7,502 nucleotides of DNA. It comes from JAENVT01 sp031412355 (GTDB lineage: Bacteria > Actinomycetota > Acidimicrobiia > Acidimicrobiales > Ilumatobacteraceae). Below the pieces are notes generated by a model. The model made no database searches, was not told where the DNA came from, and saw only the letters and a program-made list of their open reading frames with translations. Location: contig JANOCR010000042.1 in assembly GCA_031412355.1 (NCBI GenBank), forward strand, positions 1-7,502, given 5' to 3'. This document shows, piece by piece, positions 1 to 6,616 of the stretch (positions are counted from its first letter, which is position 1; each line of letters begins with the position of its first letter). The translations under genes were made by a program, and so were the position numbers.

Positions 1-650
<650 letters not shown>

Positions 651-654
<4 letters not shown>

Positions 655-1763
655 CGCGCATCCCGACGCTGGATGGCCTCGCCGACGTGCGAGGCAAGCG
701 GGTGTTGGTCCGCACGGACTTCAACGTCCCGTTGGAGAACGGGGTGATCACCGACGACTTCCGAATCCGTGCCGCCCTGCCGACGATCGAATGGCTCACC
801 GGTCGCGGTGCCCATGTGGTGTGTGCCTCGCATCTCGGCCGGCCCAAGGGCAAGCCCGACGCCAGGTATTCGATGGACGCGGTCAGGGCGCGGCTCGCCG
901 AGCTGGCGCCGGGTGTCGAGTTGATGGAGAACCTGCGCTTCGACGCAGGCGAGGAAGGAAACGATCCGGAGTTCGTCGCGTCGCTCATCGAAGGAATCGA
1001 CGCCTACGTCGATGACGCGTTCGGTGCCTGTCACCGCGCTCACGCCTCGATCGTCGGCCCTCCGCGCACGCTTCCGTCGGCCATGGGTTTGCTGATGCAG
1101 AAAGAGGTCGACGTGCTGCTGGGGCTACGCAACGACCCGAAGCGACCGTTCGTCGCTGTACTGGGCGGTGCCAAGATCAGCGACAAGCTCGGCGTGGTCG
1201 AGGCGCTGCTTAGAGTCGTGGACGAGCTCGTCATCGGCGGGGCGATGTGTTTCACCTTTCTCGCCTCGTTGGGTCACCAGATCGGTGATTCGCTGTGGGA
1301 GCCCGATCAGGTCGACACGTGCAAACGCCTGCTCGGCGACTCGGCTTCGGGCGGCAAGACCATCCACCTGCCTCAAGATCTCGTCGGAGTCGATGCCGCT
1401 GGCAACTACTCGACGTTCGGAGTCAACCTTCCCGAGGGCGCTAAAGGTCTCGACATCGGGCCCGGCACCGCTGCCGCGTTCAGCGACGTCATCATGGAGG
1501 CGCGCACGGTCTTTTGGAACGGTCCGATGGGCAAGTTCGAAGATCCGCGATTCGAGGCCGGCACTCGCACGGTCGCCCAAGCCATTGCGGACACGAAGGC
1601 GTTCACGGTGGTTGGTGGTGGCGACAGCGCTGCTGCTCTCGCCCAGTTCGGTCTCGATGACGACGTCGACCACGTATCGACCGGTGGTGGAGCGTCGCTC
1701 GAGCTGCTGGAGCACGGCGACCTTCCCGGCCTCGAGGCACTGCGGGGCGCTCCCAATGCGTAG
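651..1763 (+). CDS. pgk: Phosphoglycerate kinase, unusually short (370 aa)
   Basis: Transfers phosphate from 1,3-bisphosphoglycerate to ADP, giving 3-phosphoglycerate and ATP, directly after GAPDH in glycolysis. The ATG at 651 overlaps the gap stop; an open frame extends upstream to 567 but has no homology there, while residues from 13 on (VRGKRVLVRTDFNVP) match PGK N-termini. Substrate-site motifs seen: D23/N25 (TDFNVP), H61/R64 (SHLGRPKG), R96 (ENLRF) and H128/R129 (HRAHAS). Nucleotide-domain motifs: K175/K179 (GGAKISDK), WNGPMGKFE 289-297 and the glycine loop VVGGGDS 320-326. Bacterial PGKs are usually about 385-400 aa. The shortfall sits between YSMDAVRARLAEL and ENLRF: R64 to R96 is 32 residues, against about 56 in well-known PGKs. 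No frameshift is visible and all catalytic residues remain, so it is probably functional. The last 8 nt overlap tpiA. Confidence 0.97.
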
Positions 1764-2523
1764 GCCGCTGATCTCCGCGAACTGGAAGATGAACCACACC
1801 CACTTCGAGGCCATTCAGTGTGTCCAGAAGCTGGCATACCTCGTGGGCAAAGACGAGCTCGAACACGTGGATGTCAGCATTCATCCACCGTTCACCGACA
1901 TTCGCAGTGTGCAGACGGTGATCGATGCCGACAAGCTGCAGTTCGCGGTCGGCGCGCAGCATTGTCACTGGGAGGACAAGGGTGCGTTCGCGGGCGAGGT
2001 CTCGCCGCTGTTCCTCGCCAAGATGAATGTGCAGTACGTAATCGTGGGGCACAGCGAACGTCGACAGTTGTTCGGCGAGACTGACGAAGGTGTTGCCCTA
2101 AAGGTCGCGGCGATTCAGCGACACGCCATGACACCGATTGTCTGTGTCGGCGAAACCCTGGAGGAGCGCGAGGCGGGCGACACCGAGAGCAAGGTGCTCG
2201 GCCAGGTACGCGCCGCGTTGGGTGGGCTTGGTGCCGACAAGGTTGCCACGCTCGTCGTGGCCTACGAGCCGATCTGGGCGATCGGCACGGGTCGCACGGC
2301 CACATCCGACGACGCCCAGCAGGTGTGTGCATCGATACGTCAATGCCTGGTCGATCTGGCCGGCTCCGAGGCCGCAGAGACCGTGCGGATCCAGTACGGC
2401 GGCAGCGTCAAATCGTCGAACATCGCCGAGCTGATCGCTGAGCGCGACATCGACGGCGCATTGGTGGGTGGCGCCAGTCTGGATCCCGACGAGTTCGCCC
2501 GAATCTGCAAGCTGGGGGCGTGA
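1756..2523 (+). CDS. tpiA: Triose-phosphate isomerase
   Basis: Interconverts dihydroxyacetone phosphate and glyceraldehyde 3-phosphate, feeding the upstream GAPDH. The protein has 255 residues, normal for bacterial TIM. Catalytic residues are all present: N9 and K11 in SANWKMN, H99 in VIVGHSERR, and E171 in VAYEPIWAIGTG, whose residues 172-179 form the mobile lid loop 6. The phosphate-binding YGGSV (214-218) and VGGASL (237-242) close the barrel. The ATG at 1756 gives the family-typical N-terminus MRRPLISANWKMN and overlaps the pgk stop by 8 nt, so translation is probably coupled; only a weak GCGGGG precedes it. In many actinobacteria secG follows; here it does not, and a 192-bp non-coding gap leads to ABC transporter genes. 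I see no hairpin-plus-U-tract terminator just after the stop. Confidence 0.98.
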   Translation: MRRPLISANWKMNHTHFEAIQCVQKLAYLVGKDELEHVDVSIHPPFTDIRSVQTVIDADKLQFAVGAQHCHWEDKGAFAGEVSPLFLAKMNVQYVIVGHSERRQLFGETDEGVALKVAAIQRHAMTPIVCVGETLEEREAGDTESKVLGQVRAALGGLGADKVATLVVAYEPIWAIGTGRTATSDDAQQVCASIRQCLVDLAGSEAAETVRIQYGGSVKSSNIAELIAERDIDGALVGGASLDPDEFARICKLGA

Positions 2524-2536
2524 TCCCAGAATCTCC

Positions 2537-2574
2537 ATTCGGAATTTTCGACCCGGCTTTTCAAAGATTCGGAA
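2537..2574. repeat. Short direct repeats ATTCGGAA, 30 bp apart
   Basis: ATTCGGAA occurs at 2537-2544 and again at 2567-2574, a start-to-start spacing of 30 bp (close to three helical turns), in the AT-richer stretch after tpiA. A second pair, AACGGTG, lies at 2573-2579 and 2599-2605. A 6-bp inverted repeat GAATCT/AGATTC (2529-2534 and 2565-2570) overlaps them but has a 30-nt loop and no U-tract, so it is a poor terminator. These could be regulator half-sites for the transporter operon or chance; eight-base repeats are weak evidence. Confidence 0.3.
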
Positions 2575-2583
2575 CGGTGCTGC

Positions 2584-2595
2584 TACCGGTCGGTA
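2584..2595. promoter_or_regulatory. Candidate operator palindrome TACCGGTCGGTA
   Basis: A 12-bp inverted repeat with arms TACCG and CGGTA around a GT centre. It lies where the -35 box would sit for the candidate -10 at 2607-2612, a typical place for a repressor to block RNA polymerase. Palindromes built on ACCGGTCGGT-like cores are common TetR-family operators in actinobacteria (general knowledge). No regulator gene is seen in the window, so assignment to any family is inference. Confidence 0.35.
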
Positions 2596-2606
2596 AGTAA
2601 CGGTGG

Positions 2607-2612
2607 TATGTT
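2607..2612 (+). promoter_or_regulatory. Candidate extended -10 box (TATGTT) of the transporter operon
   Basis: TATGTT preceded by TGG gives an extended -10 pattern (TGnTATGTT, 2604-2612). No good -35 hexamer is seen 16-18 bp upstream, where the palindrome at 2584-2595 lies. Transcription would start near 2618-2620, leaving a leader of roughly 95 nt before the binding-protein gene. This is the best promoter candidate in the gap after tpiA, but it is a weak match and read-through from the glycolytic genes is not excluded. Confidence 0.3.
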
Positions 2613-2644
2613 GTCGGGCGCTCACTCCGATCGGGGAGGACGGT

Positions 2645-2719
2645 GTGAGAGTGTGGTCGGCCACGTTGGTCGACCGAGACCCACCTCCCTCCGTTTCCAT
2701 AGGAGGAACATCCACGTGA
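2645..2719 (+). CDS. Candidate 24-codon leader peptide upstream of the binding-protein gene
   Basis: A short open frame too small for routine gene callers. It starts with GTG at 2645 behind a strong Shine-Dalgarno-like GGGGAGGA (2633-2640, 4-nt gap) and ends with TGA at 2717-2719, overlapping the GTG start of the binding-protein gene as GTGA. The peptide begins (M)RVWSATLV and continues DRDPPPSVS; the Asp-Pro-Pro-Pro run (codons 2678-2689) is the type of sequence that stalls ribosomes unless EF-P acts (known). The Shine-Dalgarno of the main gene (AGGAGG, 2701-2706) lies inside this frame, so translating the leader would affect access to it. A role as a coupling or attenuating leader is inference; a chance frame of this length is quite possible. 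Confidence 0.35.
   Translation: MRVWSATLVDRDPPPSVSIGGTST
2701..2706 (+). promoter_or_regulatory. Ribosome binding site that fixes the binding-protein start
   Basis: AGGAGG lies 9 nt before the GTG at 2716. The open frame continues upstream to an ATG at 2608, but that extension is not signal-peptide-like. Starting at GTG 2716 places the basic N-terminus and hydrophobic segment correctly ahead of the lipobox cysteine. Confidence 0.8.
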
Positions 2720-4518
2720 GGACCACGAAACGTAGCACTCGCTACGCCGCGCTGGCATTAGGTTTTGCTGTCATCGCAGCAGCTTGTGGCGACGACGACG
2801 ACACCAGCTCCAACGACACAACAGCCGTTACCGAGACCACCGCCGCAGCAGCACCTGATACAACTGCCGCCGAGTCACCCGAGACCACCGCTGGTGGTAC
2901 CGAGACCACTGCCGCCGCTGAGGCTGCAGCAATGACGGTGACGATCAACCTCAACCCCGAAGCAGTCTGGGATGACGGTACGCCGATCACAGTCGCCGAC
3001 TTCCAGTGCACCCTCGACGCGGTCATGAACACGCCGGGATCGCTGAGCACCGTTGGGTACGACAAGATCACATCGGTCGAGGCGGGTGACTCCGAGCAAC
3101 AGGTGGTCATCAGTTTCTCCGAGGTCTTCGCTCCGTACAAGGATCTCTTCGGCGCAGGCCGGTTCCTCAAGGCCGACGCAGTGGATGATTGCAACGACGT
3201 GTCAGCCGATTTCGCCGACAACATCCCGTTCTCGGCAATGCCGTACAAGATCGAATCGTGGAGCCTCGACCAGCTCGTGCTGGTGAAGAACGATGCTTAC
3301 TACGGTCCGGAAGCCGCCAAGGTCGACAAGATTGTCATGGTCCCCAAGGCCGACAGCGACACCGAGATCGCTTCCCTCGTGGCCGGCGAGAGTGACTTCA
3401 TCTTCCCGCAGGCGTACGCCGGTATCACCGACGCGCTGAACGATCCGAACATCAAGTCGACTCCTGGATACGGCACGAACTACGAAGGTCTGTACTTCCA
3501 GCAGGACGTGAACTGCACACCCGACGAGACCCGCTCGTGTGCCTTCAAGGACGCGGACTTCCGCAAGGCATTCGCCAAGGCGATCGACCGCAACCTGATC
3601 CTCGCCAACATCTACGACCCGATCTTCCCAGGTGGCCCGCTGCTGAACTGCGGTCTGTGGGTTCCGACCATCGGCCCGTGGTGCGATCAGTCGCTGTGGG
3701 GTGCCGATGACGGCACCGACGGCTACTTCGACGCCGCTGGCGCTGAGACGATTCTCACCGATGCCGGCTGGGAGAAGGACGGCAGTGGCATGTGGGCGAA
3801 GGACGGCGTTGCACCAGAGATCCACTGGATCATCAACTCTGGCAACACCCGCCGTGAGTCGACCCAGGCTCTGATGATCCCCGAGCTGCAGGCAGCCGGG
3901 TTCAACATCATCGCCGACAACTGCGACGCAGCCTGCTACTTCCAGCAGCGTCTGCCAGCACTGAAGTACGACATGGCCATGTACATCAACACCGCCAGTC
4001 CTGACCCATCGGTCACTGGCATCATGGCGTGCTCGTCGATTCCTTCGGCTGACAACGGCAACCAGGGCCAGAACTCGGCTGGTTGGTGCAACGAAGAGGC
4101 TTCGGCCTTGATGACCCAGTCGGACCAGACGGTCGACGAGACCGCCCGCACTGACCTGATCCATCAGGCCGCGGCGTTCCTGGCCGAAGACGCGGTCATG
4201 TTGCCGCTGTACCAGTTCCCCAACATCGCCGCATGGCGTACCGACCAGGTCGGTGGCCCCGTCGATCTGGATGCCTCTAACTACATGGGCTTCCAGAACG
4301 TTGACGATTGGGAAGACACCAATGGTGACGGCCAAATCGTCATCGGTGCCGAGCAGTGGCCAGAGTGCCTCAACCCGATCACCGAGTGCGCCAACTCGTC
4401 CTGGTACGTCTGGACGACGGCGTTCAAGGTCCTCCCCGCCGTTTGGCGAACGACTGCCGACGGTAACTACGAGGCAACTGAGCTCGTCGACGGCGAGCCA
4501 GACGTAGCAATCGGCTGA
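2716..4518 (+). CDS. Family 5 (Opp/Dpp-type) solute-binding lipoprotein, apparently circularly permuted
   Basis: Extracytoplasmic binding protein that should capture the substrate (peptide, nickel chelate or similar; not readable here) for the permeases downstream. It has 600 residues. Residues 1-23 are a signal peptide (basic RTTKR, then a hydrophobic stretch) ending in a lipobox-like AAAC with C24 as the lipidated residue. Residues 25-72 are an acidic then Thr/Ala/Glu-rich linker (DDDDTSSN, repeated TTA). The fold enters abruptly at residue 73 with TVTINLNPEAVWDDGTPIT, a segment that normally lies some 60-70 residues into the mature protein. The family continues to about residue 530. After a DTNGDGQI loop (534-541) comes GQIVIGAEQWPECLNPIT and about 45 more residues that look like the missing family N-terminus. 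Twelve cysteines besides C24 occur as close pairs, suggesting disulfides. The first gene of the transporter operon. Confidence 0.92.
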   Translation: MRTTKRSTRYAALALGFAVIAAACGDDDDTSSNDTTAVTETTAAAAPDTTAAESPETTAGGTETTAAAEAAAMTVTINLNPEAVWDDGTPITVADFQCTLDAVMNTPGSLSTVGYDKITSVEAGDSEQQVVISFSEVFAPYKDLFGAGRFLKADAVDDCNDVSADFADNIPFSAMPYKIESWSLDQLVLVKNDAYYGPEAAKVDKIVMVPKADSDTEIASLVAGESDFIFPQAYAGITDALNDPNIKSTPGYGTNYEGLYFQQDVNCTPDETRSCAFKDADFRKAFAKAIDRNLILANIYDPIFPGGPLLNCGLWVPTIGPWCDQSLWGADDGTDGYFDAAGAETILTDAGWEKDGSGMWAKDGVAPEIHWIINSGNTRRESTQALMIPELQAAGFNIIADNCDAACYFQQRLPALKYDMAMYINTASPDPSVTGIMACSSIPSADNGNQGQNSAGWCNEEASALMTQSDQTVDETARTDLIHQAAAFLAEDAVMLPLYQFPNIAAWRTDQVGGPVDLDASNYMGFQNVDDWEDTNGDGQIVIGAEQWPECLNPITECANSSWYVWTTAFKVLPAVWRTTADGNYEATELVDGEPDVAIG

Positions 4519-4552
4519 CCAGCGAGCTAACGCTCCAGAAATGAACTAATGT

Positions 4553-4584
4553 GAGCGGGGTCGGCGGATTCGCCGGCCCCGCTC
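4553..4584 (+). promoter_or_regulatory. Strong intergenic hairpin between binding protein and permease genes
   Basis: GAGCGGGG (4553-4560) pairs with CCCCGCTC (4577-4584), then a T/G wobble and CGGCG (4562-4566) with CGCCG (4571-4575), around a GATT loop: a 14-bp stem with no mismatch other than the wobble. It is followed by TCGCAGTCTC, not a U-tract, so it is not a classic intrinsic terminator. Hairpins here in binding-protein operons often protect the upstream mRNA or partly stop transcription, so that binding protein exceeds permease; that role is inferred from position. Confidence 0.7.
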
Positions 4585-4623
4585 TCGCAGTCTCATACAC
4601 GTCGATATCGGAGGTGCGGCAGG

Positions 4624-5604
4624 ATGATCAGGTTCGTCGGTCGAAGACTCTTGTGGACCATTCCCACCATGTTCCTGATCACGTTTCTCGTATTCGTTGC
4701 CATTCGGGTGGGCACCGATCCTGTGCAGAGTTACCTGCGGCTCAACCCGCGGGCCAGTGAAGCCAAGGTTCGGCAGTACCGCGAGGCCAACGGTTTGACC
4801 GGAAACATCGTGTCGCAATATTTCAGCTGGCTGGGACATTTCGTCACATTCGACTGGGGCCGCTCGATCAAGGGCAGCCGTCCGGTATGGCCCGAGCTCA
4901 GGGCGGCGATGGCCAACACGATGGTGCTCGGCACACTGTCCGTAGCGGTCGGCGTGACCATCGGCCTCATCATCGGAATCCTTTCCGCACTTCGCCCCCG
5001 GTCGGTGTTCGACCAGACGTCGACGACCGGTGCATTCGTCGGGATCTCCGTCCCGCCCTACGTCAGCGCCATCCTGCTGCAACTGTTCTTCGCCATCACC
5101 TTGACCCGCTGGCTCGGTCTCGACAAGCCGCTGCTACCGACGTCGGGCGTCTACCCGGCCGGTCACTCGGGATTTTCTCCCTTGCTGCGGCTGAAACATC
5201 TCATCCTCCCGATCACGGTCGTCGCCATTCAGATCATCGCCGTGTACTCGCGCTACATGCGTGCGTCGCTGCTCGAGGTCAAGAACAGCGACTACCTGCG
5301 AACCGCGCGGGCCAAGGGCATCAGTGAACGGCGCGTGCTCGTGCGCCACGCCCTCCGCAACGCACTCATTCCCATCGTCACCGTTGCCGCCATCGACATC
5401 GGCGCCATCATCGGTGGTCTGATCATCACCGAGCGGATCTTCGAGAACCGGGGAATGGGCGACTTCTTCTTGACCGCCTACGAGAACGGAGACTTCCCAC
5501 AGCTGATGCCGTGGATGGTCTTCGTCGTCATGGGCGTGGTCTTGGCCAACTTACTTGCTGATGTGCTCTACGCCGTCCTAGACCCGAGGATTCGCCTTGA
5601 CTGA
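4624..5604 (+). CDS. ABC importer permease, OppB/DppB type
   Basis: First inner-membrane subunit of the importer, expected to pair with the second permease to form the translocation path. The protein has 326 residues, a usual length for DppB-like proteins. It opens with a basic N-terminus and a first membrane helix (about 9-28), followed by an external domain with the family motif FDWGRSI (76-82). Five more helices lie near 98-120, 135-160, 190-210, 248-268 and 297-319. The cytoplasmic EAA loop that docks on the ATPase is at about 224-250 (YLRTARAKGISERR, then HALRNALIP). The C-terminus DPRIRLD is typical. The ATG at 4624 follows GGAGG (4610-4614) at a good distance. It lies 105 nt after the binding protein, with the hairpin between them, and overlaps the next permease by 8 nt. 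Confidence 0.95.
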   Translation: MIRFVGRRLLWTIPTMFLITFLVFVAIRVGTDPVQSYLRLNPRASEAKVRQYREANGLTGNIVSQYFSWLGHFVTFDWGRSIKGSRPVWPELRAAMANTMVLGTLSVAVGVTIGLIIGILSALRPRSVFDQTSTTGAFVGISVPPYVSAILLQLFFAITLTRWLGLDKPLLPTSGVYPAGHSGFSPLLRLKHLILPITVVAIQIIAVYSRYMRASLLEVKNSDYLRTARAKGISERRVLVRHALRNALIPIVTVAAIDIGAIIGGLIITERIFENRGMGDFFLTAYENGDFPQLMPWMVFVVMGVVLANLLADVLYAVLDPRIRLD

Positions 5605-6616
5605 GATCGATCGCTCCACCGACATCGCCCACGCGATCGAGGCCAACACAGACGCGGATCTCACCGGCCTCTCGCTACGCGACGAGTCGGAAGGCGTCGG
5701 TGGCGAGTCGTTGTCGCCTTTTCGGCTGGCGTTGCGTCACTATCGCCGCAACTGGCTGGCGATGGCCTCGTTGATCGTCCTCGCGCTGATCGTGCTGGCG
5801 TGTCTGTTCCCCAGCCTCCCGGCGAGGTACAGCGAGACGCAACGCCTGCCGAAGACCGACGCCACGTTCATCAACTCGCCGCCCAGTTCGAAGGCGTGGT
5901 TCGGCACCGACGACCTCAACCGCGACCTGTACAGCCGCGTCTGGTACGGCGGTCGCGTGTCGATCATGATCGGCATTTCTGTCGCCCTCATCGCATGCAC
6001 CGTAGGCACCATCATCGGCGCACTTGCCGGCTACCTGGGCGGGATCCTCGACGACATCTTGATGCGAATCACCGACATCTTCTTGGCCTTCCCCATTTTG
6101 GTCTCGTTGCTCGTACTCAGAAATGTGTTGGCCGAAGCGCCCCTTGTGAAATCGATCATGGGGGAGAGAACGTCCGTGCGTTTCATGGTCATATTGCTGT
6201 CCGCCGTCGGGTGGATGGCGGTGGCCAGAATCGTACGCGGCGTGGTGCTGTCGTTGAAGGAGCGCGAGTTCATCGAGGCCTCGCGATCCGTCGGCGCGGG
6301 CGGACCGCGGATCATGTTCCGGCACCTCATCCCCAACGCGCTCGGCCCCATCATGGTGGCCCTGTCGTTGTCGGTGGTCGGTGCAATCCTTGCCGAGTCG
6401 ACGTTGTCGTTCTTCGGCTACGGCCCAAGCCCCGGCGAGGGTCGCACGACATGGGGTCTGTTGATCGCCCAGTCGAAGCGCACCGTGCTGTCGGGCTACT
6501 GGTGGCTGGTGGTGTTCCCGTGCGCTCTGCTGGTGTTGACGATCGTCGCGATCAACTTCGTCGGTGACGGGTTGCGCGACGCGTTCGATCCCAAGTCAGA
6601 CATGAGTCGGGCGTGA
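5597..6616 (+). CDS. ABC importer permease, OppC/DppC type
   Basis: Second membrane subunit, partner of the preceding DppB-like protein; 339 residues with a TTG start. The TTG at 5597 is chosen because GAGGA (5586-5590) lies 6 nt upstream and because the next in-frame ATG falls within the first membrane helix. A cytoplasmic N-terminus of about 50 polar residues leads to ALRHYRRNWLAMASL, typical of OppC N-termini, and helix 1 (about 52-72). The family motif FGTDDLNRDLYSR is at 102-114, helix 2 near 121-150, helix 3 near 160-178, helix 4 near 194-212, the EAA loop at about 224-252 (EFIEASRSVGAGG, then HLIPNALGP), and helices 5 and 6 near 251-270 and 302-322. The segment between DIFLAFP and ARIVRG is about 13 residues longer than in familiar DppC proteins. 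It overlaps the upstream permease by 8 nt and the ATPase by 4 nt. Confidence 0.95.
   Translation: MTEIDRSTDIAHAIEANTDADLTGLSLRDESEGVGGESLSPFRLALRHYRRNWLAMASLIVLALIVLACLFPSLPARYSETQRLPKTDATFINSPPSSKAWFGTDDLNRDLYSRVWYGGRVSIMIGISVALIACTVGTIIGALAGYLGGILDDILMRITDIFLAFPILVSLLVLRNVLAEAPLVKSIMGERTSVRFMVILLSAVGWMAVARIVRGVVLSLKEREFIEASRSVGAGGPRIMFRHLIPNALGPIMVALSLSVVGAILAESTLSFFGYGPSPGEGRTTWGLLIAQSKRTVLSGYWWLVVFPCALLVLTIVAINFVGDGLRDAFDPKSDMSRA

Noticed and set aside
2524..2580. Intrinsic terminator after tpiA
   Set aside because: The only inverted repeat (GAATCT/AGATTC) has 6-bp arms, a 30-nt loop and no U-run.
2608..2715. N-terminal extension of the binding protein from ATG 2608
   Set aside because: The extra 36 residues are polar and would bury the signal peptide. 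The GTG at 2716 has an AGGAGG at good spacing and gives a proper lipoprotein N-terminus.
3202..4335. 377-codon reverse-strand open frame across the binding-protein gene
   Set aside because: It is the antisense shadow of a GC-rich gene with strong third-position bias. Its translation shows no domain, and the + strand product is clearly a family 5 binding protein.
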